Assembly: GCF_014250685.1 (NCBI RefSeq)
Contig: NZ_JACFAJ010000006.1
Location: forward strand, 248,001-312,000
Direction of reading: 5' to 3'
DNA: 64,000 nucleotides
From: Cetobacterium sp. 2A
GTDB taxonomy: Bacteria > Fusobacteriota > Fusobacteriia > Fusobacteriales > Fusobacteriaceae
Positions 51,923 through 61,710 of the stretch are shown here, one piece after another. Positions within the stretch are counted from its first letter, which is position 1. Every line of letters begins with the position of its first letter. A model generated the notes under the pieces. The model had not been told where the DNA came from and ran no database searches. It was given only the letters and a program-made list of their open reading frames with translations. The position numbers and the translations under genes were made by a program.

Positions 51923-54529
51923 TTATAAGTTGTTTTTTAATATCTCTTTTACTGCTTTTAGAGCTTCCTCAACTTTTGCTCCATCTTTTCCACCAGCTTG
52001 TGCAAAATCAGGTCTTCCTCCACCATTTCCACCAGCTATTTTTGCAGCCTCTCTAACTAGATCTCCTGCTTTTACTTTTGAAATAATATCTTTAGTTACT
52101 CCAATTGCAAATATAGCTTTATCATTATCCGATCCTAGAGCTATTACTGCTGTTCCTAATTTATCCTTAGCTTTATCAACGATATCTCTTAAAGAATCAG
52201 CATCTTTATCTTTAAATCCTTTTATTAAAACTTTTATTCCATTTATTTCTTCAACATTTTCAAATAAAGAATTTGCTTCAAAAGTAGCAACTTTTGATTT
52301 TAATTGTTCTAACTCTTTAGATAAATCTCTCATTTCTTCTACTACTTTTTCTGCTCTTTCTTCTAGCTTAGCTGTATCAGTTTTTAAAGTTTTAGCAACT
52401 TTTTTCAGTTGTTTTTCGATTCCATTTATTGTTTCATAAGCTTTGAATCCAGTTTGTGCTTCTATTCTTCTTACTCCAGCTGCTACTCCCGCTTCTGAAA
52501 CTATTTTAAATATTCCAATTCTAGAAATATTTTCTATATGAGTTCCTCCACAAAGTTCCATTGAGAAATCTCCGATTTCTACTACTCTTACAGAACTTCC
52601 GTATTTATCTCCGAATAGAGCTGTTGCTCCTTTTTCTTTAGCTGCATCCATAGACATATTTTCTACCATAACAGGAAGTGCTTCAGCAATTTTTTCATTT
52701 ACTAGTCTTTCTACAGAATCTAATTCCATTTCTGTTAATCCTTCGTAATGATTGAAGTCAAATCTTAATCTATCTGCACCTACAGCTGAACCTGCTTGTT
52801 GAACATGAGCACCTAAAACATCCTTTAGAGCTTTATGAAGAAGATGTGTTGCAGTATGGTTTTTTCCAATTTCTGCTCTTCTTGTTGCATCAACTGATAC
52901 ATTCATTTCCATTCCTTCAACTAAATTAGCTTCTCCATTTTCAAGAATAACTGTATGTGTAAATATTTCCTTTTGCTTTTGAACATCTATTACTTTTCCA
53001 AAAACTCCTTCAGCCATTACAGTACCGTGGTCAGATTCTTGTCCTCCCGATTCAGCGTAGAAAGGTGTTCTATCAAATATCATAGCATATTTATCATCTT
53101 CTATATTTCTTACATGAAGAAGTTTTACTGTTTCATTTAGAGTTTCGTATCCATCAAATTGAGTTTTTCCATGCTTATCATAGAACTCCTCAATGAAACT
53201 ATCCTGTCCTTTTTCCATAACAATTGATCTTGCTGATCTTGCTTTTTCTCTTTGTTCATTCATTTTAGTAACAAATTCTTCTTTTGAAGTTTCCATTCCA
53301 TTCTCTTCACAAATCTCTTCTGTCAGCTCGTATGGGAATCCATAAGTATCATAAAGTTTAAATGTAACATCTCCAGAAAGTTTGCTCTCTCCTCTAGATT
53401 TTGCAGCAGTTATTTCATTATTAACTAACTGAATACCTTGATCTAGAGTATTTGAGAACTTCTCTTCTTCAATCTTAACAACTTTCTTTATATGTTCGAT
53501 ATTTTTCTTTAAATCTGGATAAGCTTCAGACATCATTTCAACAACTTTATCTACCATTTTATACATAAATAAATCTGTTGTTCCAAGAAGTCTTCCATGT
53601 CTTACTGCTCTTCTTAAAATTCTTCTAAGTACATACCCTCTACCTTCATTAGATGGTATAACTCCATCGTTTATTAAAAACGTTACTGCTCTTGCATGGT
53701 CTGTTATAACTTTTAAAGAGAAATCCTTCTCAGAGTTCGTACCATAAACTGTAGAAGTAAGTTCTCCAGCTTTTTCCACTAAAGGAAATAGTAAATCTGT
53801 TTCAAAGTTATTTGATTTTCCTTGAACCATAGCAGCTATCCTCTCAAGTCCAGCTCCTGTATCTATATTTTTCTTTGGAAGAGGTTGAAGAGATCCGTCC
53901 TCCATTCTATTCCATTCTGTAAATACTAGATTCCAAATTTCGATGAAACGATTGTCTGTTCCAGGATCTCCAAGTTTAGAATTTTCATCTCCACCATATG
54001 CTGGCCCTAAATCTACGTGTATCTCTGAAGATGGTCCACAAGAACCTGTAGGTCCCGCTGCCCACCAGTTTTCAGATTCTCCCATTCTAACTATTCTCTC
54101 TATTGGGAAGTTACATTTTTCAATCCAAAGTCTTTCAGCTTCATCATCTGTTTCAAATACTGATATCCAAAGTTTTTCTTTATCTAACTTTAAAACTTCA
54201 GTTATGAATTCCCAAGACCAAATGATAGCTTCTTCTCTAAAATAATCTCCAAAAGAGAAATTTCCTAACATTTCAAAGAATGTGTGGTGTCTTGCTGTTC
54301 TTCCAACATTTTCTAAATCATTTGTTCTTATACATTTCTGATAAGTTGTAACTCTTGGGTACGGTGCTTCCTTTTGTCCTAAGAAATATGGCTTAAACGG
54401 TACCATTCCAGCAACCGTAAGTAATAATGTAGGATCATCAGGGATAAGTGAGGCACTTTCAAAATGCTTATGTTTCTTCTCCTCAAAAAATTCAATAAAT
54501 TTCCTTCTGATCTCATTTCCTGTAATCAT
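51923..54529 (-). CDS. alaS: Alanine-tRNA ligase
   Basis: Class II synthetase with its own editing domain, 868 residues. The catalytic domain has FFEEKKHKHFESASLIP near 15, RHHTFFEMLGNFSFGDYF near 80 and GAGLERIAAM near 240. The editing domain has HTATHLLHKAL near 563 and CGGTHIENI near 660, with intact zinc ligands. The C-Ala domain ends with GGNGGGRPDFAQAGGKDG near 835. It lies 42 bp after lptB. Confidence 0.97.
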   Translation of the reverse strand: MITGNEIRRKFIEFFEEKKHKHFESASLIPDDPTLLLTVAGMVPFKPYFLGQKEAPYPRVTTYQKCIRTNDLENVGRTARHHTFFEMLGNFSFGDYFREEAIIWSWEFITEVLKLDKEKLWISVFETDDEAERLWIEKCNFPIERIVRMGESENWWAAGPTGSCGPSSEIHVDLGPAYGGDENSKLGDPGTDNRFIEIWNLVFTEWNRMEDGSLQPLPKKNIDTGAGLERIAAMVQGKSNNFETDLLFPLVEKAGELTSTVYGTNSEKDFSLKVITDHARAVTFLINDGVIPSNEGRGYVLRRILRRAVRHGRLLGTTDLFMYKMVDKVVEMMSEAYPDLKKNIEHIKKVVKIEEEKFSNTLDQGIQLVNNEITAAKSRGESKLSGDVTFKLYDTYGFPYELTEEICEENGMETSKEEFVTKMNEQREKARSARSIVMEKGQDSFIEEFYDKHGKTQFDGYETLNETVKLLHVRNIEDDKYAMIFDRTPFYAESGGQESDHGTVMAEGVFGKVIDVQKQKEIFTHTVILENGEANLVEGMEMNVSVDATRRAEIGKNHTATHLLHKALKDVLGAHVQQAGSAVGADRLRFDFNHYEGLTEMELDSVERLVNEKIAEALPVMVENMSMDAAKEKGATALFGDKYGSSVRVVEIGDFSMELCGGTHIENISRIGIFKIVSEAGVAAGVRRIEAQTGFKAYETINGIEKQLKKVAKTLKTDTAKLEERAEKVVEEMRDLSKELEQLKSKVATFEANSLFENVEEINGIKVLIKGFKDKDADSLRDIVDKAKDKLGTAVIALGSDNDKAIFAIGVTKDIISKVKAGDLVREAAKIAGGNGGGRPDFAQAGGKDGAKVEEALKAVKEILKNNL

Positions 54530-54571
54530 AAAATTTTCCTCCGTAACTTTTAAATTATTTCTATATTTTTA

Positions 54572-55297
54572 TCAATCTAGTTTAAAATTTTCTCCTAGAT
54601 AAACTTTTTTAGCTAACTCATTATTTGCAATCTCTTCTGGAGTACCACTTATTAAAACCTCACCGTTAGCCATTATATAAGCTTTTTCAGTTATTTTAAG
54701 AGTTTCTCTAACAGAGTGATCTGTTATTAAAATCCCAAGCCCTCTTTCTTTTAAGTATCTTATTATCTGTTGAATATCTTCTACGGCAATTGGGTCAACT
54801 CCAGCAAATGGTTCATCTAGCAGTATAAAATCAGGGTCATTGGCGATAGTTCTTGCTATCTCAACTCTTCTTCTTTCTCCTCCAGAAAGCGAATATCCCA
54901 TTGATTTCGCCACATGAGTCAGTTTAAACTCTTCCAACAAACTCTCCATTTTTTGAACTTGTTCCTCTTTAGATAATTTCTTCATCTCTAATATTGCCAA
55001 TATATTTTCTTCAACAGTTAAGTTTCTAAAAATTGACGGTTCTTGAGCTAGATATCCAATTCCAAGATTTGCTCTCTTATACATCGGAAAATCAGTAATC
55101 TCTTCTTCGTTACAATAAACTGAACCACTTTCAGGTTTTACAATTCCAGTAATCATATAAAAAGTCGTTGTTTTTCCAGCACCATTTGGCCCCAACAATC
55201 CAACTATTTCTCCTTTTTTAACCTCTAAACTAACATTTTTTACTACCTGTCTTTTCTTGTAACTTTTACACAAATTTTGGGCTACTATACTTATCAT
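54572..55297 (-). CDS. lptB: Lipopolysaccharide export ATPase LptB
   Basis: ABC ATPase that powers LPS extraction with LptF and LptG. The 241-residue protein has Walker [12 protein letters not shown] near 36, Q-loop [13 protein letters not shown] near 82, signature [13 protein letters not shown] near 138, Walker [17 protein letters not shown] near 157 and the H-switch ITDHSVRE near 192. The GERR and FAGVDP wording is the LptB pattern. It lies 23 bp after the large LptC/LptA-like gene. Confidence 0.94.
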   Translation of the reverse strand: MISIVAQNLCKSYKKRQVVKNVSLEVKKGEIVGLLGPNGAGKTTTFYMITGIVKPESGSVYCNEEEITDFPMYKRANLGIGYLAQEPSIFRNLTVEENILAILEMKKLSKEEQVQKMESLLEEFKLTHVAKSMGYSLSGGERRRVEIARTIANDPDFILLDEPFAGVDPIAVEDIQQIIRYLKERGLGILITDHSVRETLKITEKAYIMANGEVLISGTPEEIANNELAKKVYLGENFKLD

Positions 55298-55320
55298 CTA
55301 GTGTTAGTCTCCTTATTTCA

Positions 55321-58017
55321 TCATTTTGTCTTATATTCTACAAAAACATTCCCTATGGCTTTTAACTTATTAGTCTTCATATTATAAATAGCTTTATCAG
55401 CTTCAACTGTCGACTCTTCATTTTCTGTAAATACTTTTCCTATAAGTTCTACTATACTATCTTTATTTTTTACAATGGCCTTATCTGAAGTTGTTCTTGT
55501 TATCTTTCCTTTGTTATCTTTATTTACAATAACAACATCTCCAATTAAATTAGCAACTTCTGTTTTTATATTTGCATCCATGACTCTTGAAGTTATATCA
55601 GTAACTCCATTTTCATTCTTAATTTTAATTCTAGTATCTTCTCTTCCAAATACTAAGTCTCTTGGAATATCCATTTCTAAATATTTAGAGTAAAGAGTCA
55701 TATCTTCTTTTGTAATAACTGCATCATCTTTAATTTCGGCTCTTTGAGCTTTATAACCAGAACCTTCTTTTTTGAAATAAACTCTTGCAAGTTTTCCATC
55801 AAATTTTATTGGAACTCCATTTTGATACACAGTACCTTTAGCATTCCCAACAAAGTCCATCTTCATTTCTGTCATATTTCCAATACCTTTATTCGCACTA
55901 AAATTATCTCCATCTTTAGATTTTGCTCTAATATCATCAATATCTAAGTTTTCGTTAGCTAAATTTGCCATTCCTTTAGTTCCATTTATTATAAAAGTTC
56001 CATATTCGATTTGGAAAGGTTTTGGTGAGTTTGCAACTTCTGTTTTAAGTTTATAATCTAAAAGTTGTCCTGTTAAAACTGTTGTATCTTTAGTTATCTT
56101 AGCACTTCCCTGTAACTCTACTCTATCTTCGTTTACATAGTAGTTTATTATATCACTTTTTAAGGTATTATTCACATCTTTTCCATGGAAATTTTTAGCT
56201 GAAAATTTATTAGTTTTAATATTGTAAACACCATCAAACATATTTCCATCCATTGGATTTTCTTTACCCTTTATAGTAATTTCTCCCGGAATATAAATTT
56301 TCTCTTCTTTTAATTTATACTTACCATCAGTAGCAAAGAAATCAGCTTTTGAATTCTCTATTACTAAATTTCCTATAATGTTTGCATAATCTTCTTTCTT
56401 AAATTCACCCTTATCTCCAGTTACAAGTGTATTATCCTTTTTAGATAATATCGAAACATTTTTTTCTATATTTCCTACTTCGGTTTCTGTATTATATAAA
56501 AGATTTTCTCCCTTTAAAATATTATCTCCACTTTCGTACACAAATTCTCCCGGAGTTTTAAATTCGAAACTCTTTAAATTATATTCTGCTGAGTTTCCTT
56601 TAAAGAAGTCATTTTTCCCATTTTGTAAAAACTCGTAAGGTAGAGGTAAATATGCAAATCCATCTGTTCCTCTATAGTCAACCTCTTGACTTTTTAGGGT
56701 ATATTTTGGAGTTTTAAAATATCCATTTCCTTTGATATAGTAATTTTTTAAATTTCTATTAAAATCAACTCTATCTCCCGATGCATATTGATTATCTATA
56801 AAGTCTTTTACGTACCCAGAAACAACATATCCAATTCCTGTTTCGTTATTTAAGAAAAATTCTTTTCCTTTACTCTCATATTTTGAACTTTTATAATAGT
56901 ATCCATTAAGTAATGAAATTTCTTTTGTCTTTGTATTATAAATCATATCTTTTGATTTTATACTTTCATCCTTTTGAGTATATACAACGTCTTCTTTTCC
57001 TCCAAATAATTGAAGTATTCCCGACTCTCTATTGTATTTAACAAGTTGGGCAACAAGTTCTTGTCCCTCTTTAGATTTTCCAAAAATATTTCCTATCATA
57101 TCTAATGTCTTGTTCTTAGTATCGTATATTCCGTTATCTGCTACAAATGAATAAACACCGTTTGTCCCTGAAACTTTCCCAGTAAACTCTATCGAATCTT
57201 GTGCACTCTTTCTAGAAATTTCCTTAACATCTATCTTATATCCATCAGCTAAAATATAAACATTTTCAGTTATTTTAAATGCACCTGTATTTTCATCAAA
57301 CCAAAACTTTTCTCCAAATAATTTTATATTATTATAATCTAGGTTAAATGGTCCAAACGCCTCTAAAATTTTAGTTTCAATGTTATATTTTCCATTTGAG
57401 AACTGCCCTGAAAGAGTCCCCTTTTCCTCTCCTAGTTCTTTTCCTTCAATTGTTATATTTCCACTTAAGTTTACTTCTTTAGACTTGTCACTATAATTAG
57501 CTGAGTCTGATTTTAATATATAATTTCCACTTTTTAAAACTACTCCCTCAGTCACATCAACATATGACATTTTAGTATCAGTTTTAAAATTTTTACCTGA
57601 AATTTCTATATTTTTTTCTTTATTTATTGCCACTACTCCTGAATCTGATACAACTTGATCTAGCTCCTTTACATATTTAGCTGAATCTGTTTTAAATTCC
57701 CATCCATTCATACTTTTACCCAAGATATTAGTTTTAAGTACTAAGTTTTTAGCTGCATCTAATAAAACATTATCTCCAGATATAATCATATCTTTTACAA
57801 GAGCTTTTGCTGATTCAAATGTCGTCTCATCTGTCTTAACTATATCTTTTTGCTTTTGAGCCTCTATATGGTATCCTTCACTATCATAGATTACATCAGT
57901 CGTTTCTATAATTTGTTCTTTAGGTTTAATTTCTTTTTCATCACCAAAATAATTTAAGTATCCTAGAGCTAGAACTACTATAACCGCCCCAATATAAAGT
58001 AGCTTCTTCCTATTCAT
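55321..58017 (-). CDS. Very large LptC/LptA (OstA)-like LPS transport protein
   Basis: 898 residues with one N-terminal transmembrane anchor (about 7-24), then only periplasmic, beta-rich sequence. A recurring unit of about 35-45 residues is visible through most of the length (for example NYSDKSKEVNLSGNITIEG, GIYDTKNKTLDMIGNIFGK, AEYNLKSFEFKTPGEFVYE, AIYNMKTNKLKAIGNVFVE). This is the Y-x-x-x-x-x-x-L-x-G pattern of the OstA/LptA fold. LptC is normally about 190 residues and LptA about 180. With lptB directly downstream and no separate lptA or lptC in the window, this protein probably supplies both the LptC anchor and a long LptA-like bridge. That is inference from repeats and position. Confidence 0.82.
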   Translation of the reverse strand: MNRKKLLYIGAVIVVLALGYLNYFGDEKEIKPKEQIIETTDVIYDSEGYHIEAQKQKDIVKTDETTFESAKALVKDMIISGDNVLLDAAKNLVLKTNILGKSMNGWEFKTDSAKYVKELDQVVSDSGVVAINKEKNIEISGKNFKTDTKMSYVDVTEGVVLKSGNYILKSDSANYSDKSKEVNLSGNITIEGKELGEEKGTLSGQFSNGKYNIETKILEAFGPFNLDYNNIKLFGEKFWFDENTGAFKITENVYILADGYKIDVKEISRKSAQDSIEFTGKVSGTNGVYSFVADNGIYDTKNKTLDMIGNIFGKSKEGQELVAQLVKYNRESGILQLFGGKEDVVYTQKDESIKSKDMIYNTKTKEISLLNGYYYKSSKYESKGKEFFLNNETGIGYVVSGYVKDFIDNQYASGDRVDFNRNLKNYYIKGNGYFKTPKYTLKSQEVDYRGTDGFAYLPLPYEFLQNGKNDFFKGNSAEYNLKSFEFKTPGEFVYESGDNILKGENLLYNTETEVGNIEKNVSILSKKDNTLVTGDKGEFKKEDYANIIGNLVIENSKADFFATDGKYKLKEEKIYIPGEITIKGKENPMDGNMFDGVYNIKTNKFSAKNFHGKDVNNTLKSDIINYYVNEDRVELQGSAKITKDTTVLTGQLLDYKLKTEVANSPKPFQIEYGTFIINGTKGMANLANENLDIDDIRAKSKDGDNFSANKGIGNMTEMKMDFVGNAKGTVYQNGVPIKFDGKLARVYFKKEGSGYKAQRAEIKDDAVITKEDMTLYSKYLEMDIPRDLVFGREDTRIKIKNENGVTDITSRVMDANIKTEVANLIGDVVIVNKDNKGKITRTTSDKAIVKNKDSIVELIGKVFTENEESTVEADKAIYNMKTNKLKAIGNVFVEYKTK

Positions 58018-58025
58018 AACCCCTC

Positions 58026-60641
58026 CTATTTTAAAATCCGTTTCAGTTCATTTAGTTTCATCAGAGCGTCTAAAGGAGTCAACGTATTCAAATCCACCTC
58101 TCTTAGTAGACGTATAGCTACATCTTCTTCTTTAGCTCTTCCATTTTTAACTTCCACAATCTCATTAATTTCTGCTATAGGTTCCGATACTTCTCCAAAG
58201 AGCATTAACTGCTCTCCTTTCATTTTCTTTTCAACTATCATTTTTCTATTTTCTAAAATTTTTAGCATATCTTTAGCTCTTAATAAAATCTCTTTTGGTA
58301 GCCCTGCTAACCTCGCAACCTCTAATCCATAAGATTTGTCTGCTCCACCTTTTACAATTTCTCTTAAAAAAATAATTTCATTATCTGTTTCTTTTACTTC
58401 AATTCTAAAATTTTCAGAATTTTGAAGTTTTGATTCAAGTTGAGTTAGCTCATGATAATGAGTTGCAAAAATTGTTTTAGCTGAAATATTATCATGAATA
58501 TATTCAGTTATTGATGTAGCAAGTGAAATCCCATCAAAAGTTGAAGTTCCTCTTCCAATCTCATCTAAAATTATAAAAGATCTTTTTGTAGCACTATTTA
58601 CTATACTCGCAACTTCGCTCATTTCCAACATAAAAGTTGATTGTCCTGAAAATAAATCATCACTGGCACCTATTCTTGTGAAAACTCTATCTACCAATCC
58701 AATTTTTGCATAGTCTGCAGGCACGTAGCAACCAATATGAGCCATTACTATTATAAGAGCTACTTGTTTCATATATGTTGATTTTCCAGACATATTAGGA
58801 CCAGTTAAAATGATAAGACTTTTATTTTCATTTAAAATAATATTATTTTTTACAAATTCACCATTGGGAATAAGTTTTTCAACTATCGGATGTCTTCCAC
58901 CTATAATTTCTAAATCATAACTGTCAGATATACTAGGTTTAACATAGCCATTTTTTGTAGAAATATGAGCAAAATTAGTCATTACATCAAGATATGATAA
59001 TTTATAAGCTAAATCTTGTAACTCATTACGATAACTTTTAATGTTTTCAGAAACTTCTTTAAATAGATGATACTCTAAAGATTCTATTCTTTCTTTAGCG
59101 TTTAAAACCTTTTCTTCATATTCTTTTAAATCAGCAACTATATATCTCTCTGCATTTGCTAAAGTTTGTCTTCTGATATAGTCATCAGGAACCATCGATA
59201 CATTTGATTTAGTAATCTCTATAAAATATCCAAAAATTTTATTATATTTTATTTTTAAAGTTTTGATACCAGTTCTTTCTTTTTCCCTGTTTTCAATTTC
59301 TAAAATATAATCTTTTCCTGTTTTTGAAAGACCATGAAGTTCATCCAAGTCTTTATTATATCCAGATTTTATAACTCCACCCTCTCTTATAGAAAATGGT
59401 GGTTCATCAACTATTGTCTCCTCTATTACATTATATATTTCAACTAAAGACTCTAAATTTATATCAAATATTGGATTTCCTTCCAGTAACTTGTAAATTT
59501 CTAAAGCATTCTTTATAGATACTTTAAGTGCTACTAAATCCCTTCCATTTTCATTACCTAATACTAGTTTTCCAATGATTCTTTCAATATCATATACGTT
59601 CTTAAGATTTTCTCTTAGCTCTTCTCTTAATAAAACTTCATTTAGAAAAAACTCAATATCATTTTGACGATTTCCAATAGCTTCAAGGTCTAACAATGGA
59701 TTTTTTAAAAACTTTTTAAGTAAACGACTTCCCATAGAACTTTTACAATGATCCAATACCCAAAGAAGAGTTCCAGCTATTCCATTTTCTTTATTTCCAG
59801 AGATAATATCTAAATTCTTTTGAGTAGTTAAATTTAATTCCATTACAGAATCACTGCTTGTATAAACTAATTTATTTACAGGAAGGTCTTTCCCCTTTTG
59901 CAGATCAACAACATAATTTAAAACCATACTTGAAACTTCTATTGCCAACTCTTTTTTATCAAGTGAAAAACTTTCTAAAGAAACTACATTGAAATAATTT
60001 TTTAAAAATAACTCACTATTTTTAACTTTAGGATACTGGTGAATATTAATTGAATTACTTTCAGAAAATTGAATTAGTTCATTTTTTATTATTTCATAAC
60101 TTTCACTATCTAAAATTATCTCTTTTGGAGCTATCTTATTTATCTCCCCCAAAATTTTATAATTTATACTTTCTCCAGTTATTTCAAGAACTTTGAATTC
60201 TCCAGTAGTTATATCCATATAAGAAATTCCAGCAGTTTTATCCTTTATAACAAGTCCCATCAAATAGTTATTGCTCTTTTCATCTAAATATTCTGTATCA
60301 ATAACAGTTCCAGGAGTTATTATTCTAACTACCTCTCTTTTCACTATTCCCTTTGCCTCTTTTGGATCTTCTACCTGCTCACAAATCGCAACTTTATATC
60401 CTTTGTTGACAAGTTTTGCTATATATGAAGCTGAAGAGTGGTAAGGTATCCCAGCTAAAGGTACTTCTTGTCCTTTTTCTTTATTTCTACTAGTCAAAGT
60501 AAGACCTAGTTCTTTTGATGCTATTACTGCATCCTCAAAAAACATCTCATAAAAATCTCCTAATCTAAAGAAAAGAACACTATCTTTATTTTGACTTTTT
60601 ATTTCTTTATATTGTGTCATTAAAGGTGTATCTGCTGACAA
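58026..60641 (-). CDS. mutS: DNA mismatch repair protein MutS
   Basis: Mismatch recognition ATPase, 871 residues. The mismatch-binding FFRLGDFYEMFFEDA lies near 25-38, where the Phe-x-Glu wedge (FYEMF) is intact. The ATPase has Walker A GPNMSGKST near 620, an ASDDLFSGQSTFMLEM block near 665 and FIILDEIGRGTSTFDG near 700, with the helix-turn-helix at the C-terminus. The start is a TTG at 60641, preceded by GGGAGTGG at usable spacing; an ATG at 60620 would cut into conserved sequence. mutL is not in the window. Confidence 0.95.
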   Translation of the reverse strand: MSADTPLMTQYKEIKSQNKDSVLFFRLGDFYEMFFEDAVIASKELGLTLTSRNKEKGQEVPLAGIPYHSSASYIAKLVNKGYKVAICEQVEDPKEAKGIVKREVVRIITPGTVIDTEYLDEKSNNYLMGLVIKDKTAGISYMDITTGEFKVLEITGESINYKILGEINKIAPKEIILDSESYEIIKNELIQFSESNSINIHQYPKVKNSELFLKNYFNVVSLESFSLDKKELAIEVSSMVLNYVVDLQKGKDLPVNKLVYTSSDSVMELNLTTQKNLDIISGNKENGIAGTLLWVLDHCKSSMGSRLLKKFLKNPLLDLEAIGNRQNDIEFFLNEVLLREELRENLKNVYDIERIIGKLVLGNENGRDLVALKVSIKNALEIYKLLEGNPIFDINLESLVEIYNVIEETIVDEPPFSIREGGVIKSGYNKDLDELHGLSKTGKDYILEIENREKERTGIKTLKIKYNKIFGYFIEITKSNVSMVPDDYIRRQTLANAERYIVADLKEYEEKVLNAKERIESLEYHLFKEVSENIKSYRNELQDLAYKLSYLDVMTNFAHISTKNGYVKPSISDSYDLEIIGGRHPIVEKLIPNGEFVKNNIILNENKSLIILTGPNMSGKSTYMKQVALIIVMAHIGCYVPADYAKIGLVDRVFTRIGASDDLFSGQSTFMLEMSEVASIVNSATKRSFIILDEIGRGTSTFDGISLATSITEYIHDNISAKTIFATHYHELTQLESKLQNSENFRIEVKETDNEIIFLREIVKGGADKSYGLEVARLAGLPKEILLRAKDMLKILENRKMIVEKKMKGEQLMLFGEVSEPIAEINEIVEVKNGRAKEEDVAIRLLREVDLNTLTPLDALMKLNELKRILK

Positions 60642-60654
60642 AAAAATCCACTCC

Positions 60655-61587
60655 CTAAATATTTTCTTTTGCTTTTTCTAAAAGAGCAATCAACTCATCA
60701 TAATTATCTATAGAATTTATAGCATTTTTTAAAGTTGTAGCGTGCTTTAATCCTTTTAAATACCAACAAAGATGTTTTCTTAATTCAAATTGAAATGGTT
60801 TTCCTGGGCTATCAATTTTAGCTAAAAGAACATGTTGCATAGCTAAATCTAATCTCTCCTTTGGAGAAACTACCGTTTTTATTTCTCCAAATTCTAACAT
60901 TTCTCTCACTTCTCTAATTAACCAAGGATTTCCACAAACTCCACGCGCTAACATAACTCCATCTACTCCAGACAGATTTATTCTTTCAACAGCATCTTCA
61001 GCAGTAAAAATATCTCCATTTCCTATTACATCTATAGAAACAGCTTCCTTTACCTCTTTTATATATTGCCAGTCAGCTTTCCCACTATACATCTGTTCAC
61101 GAGTTCTTCCATGAAGAGTTATATGAGTACATCCAGCTTCCTCTGCCATTTTTGCAATATTTATATGTTGCTTTACACCTTTATATCCTGTTCTTGTCTT
61201 TATAGAAAGAGCCGTTTCATCCTTTAGGGCTGATCTAACCTCAAATAGAATCTTTCTTATATGCTCTGGATCTTCTAAAAGTGCAGCTCCATATCCATTT
61301 TTTATTATTTTATTTACTGGACATCCAGCATTTATATCTATATGTTTAACTCCTAAACTTTCAATATATTTTGCACTATGAACCATTTTATCTATATCTC
61401 TTCCAAATATTTGAACAGCTTCTCCGTCTCTTATTCTCAGTATTTGATTTAAAGTTTTATCATTTTCCATTTCTAGAGCATTTACACTTACCATTTCAGT
61501 AAATATTAAATCTGGTTTATATTCATGTAAAATTCCTCTAAATGTATAGTCAGTAACTCCAGCCATAGGAGCTATAAATATTTTCAT
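60655..61587 (-). CDS. dusB: tRNA-dihydrouridine synthase (DusB-like)
   Basis: Flavoenzyme reducing uridine to dihydrouridine in tRNA. About 310 residues: MKIFIAPMAGVTDYTFRG at the start (FMN site), EMVSVNALEM near 35, DINAGCPVNKIIKNGYGAALLEDP with the catalytic cysteine near 90, HGRTREQMYSG near 170 and ARGVCGNPWLI near 230. The start is placed at 61587, five bases after GGAGG; the longer frame includes that ribosome site. It is the first gene of the long minus-strand run. Confidence 0.92.
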   Translation of the reverse strand: MKIFIAPMAGVTDYTFRGILHEYKPDLIFTEMVSVNALEMENDKTLNQILRIRDGEAVQIFGRDIDKMVHSAKYIESLGVKHIDINAGCPVNKIIKNGYGAALLEDPEHIRKILFEVRSALKDETALSIKTRTGYKGVKQHINIAKMAEEAGCTHITLHGRTREQMYSGKADWQYIKEVKEAVSIDVIGNGDIFTAEDAVERINLSGVDGVMLARGVCGNPWLIREVREMLEFGEIKTVVSPKERLDLAMQHVLLAKIDSPGKPFQFELRKHLCWYLKGLKHATTLKNAINSIDNYDELIALLEKAKENI

Positions 61588-61622
61588 TCTTTCCTCCATA
61601 TTTTTAACATATCTATCAAAAA

Positions 61623-61651
61623 ATTTTACCACATTTACAAAGTTTTTTCAA
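61623..61651 (-). promoter_or_regulatory. Promoter of the dusB-mutS-led gene run
   Basis: TTGAAA (61651-61646), a 17-base spacer and TAAAAT (61628-61623) lie about 36 bp before the dusB ATG and directly beside the thrS terminator. Confidence 0.8.
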
Positions 61652-61653
61652 AT

Positions 61654-61696
61654 AAAATGGCCTAAGTTCTATTAAATCAAGAACTTAGGCCATTTT
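61654..61696 (-). terminator. Terminator of thrS
   Basis: AAAATGGCCTAAGTTCT and AGAACTTAGGCCATTTT form a perfect 17-bp stem around a 9-base loop, 15 bp past the thrS stop, with a TTTTATTT tail on the minus strand. Confidence 0.85.
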
Positions 61697-61710
61697 GTTT
61701 AGGATTTATT

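Noticed and set aside
51930-52439. Plus-strand reading frame of 169 codons over alaS
   Set aside because: It mirrors the alanine-tRNA ligase coding sequence, with low-complexity serine/phenylalanine content typical of shadow frames.
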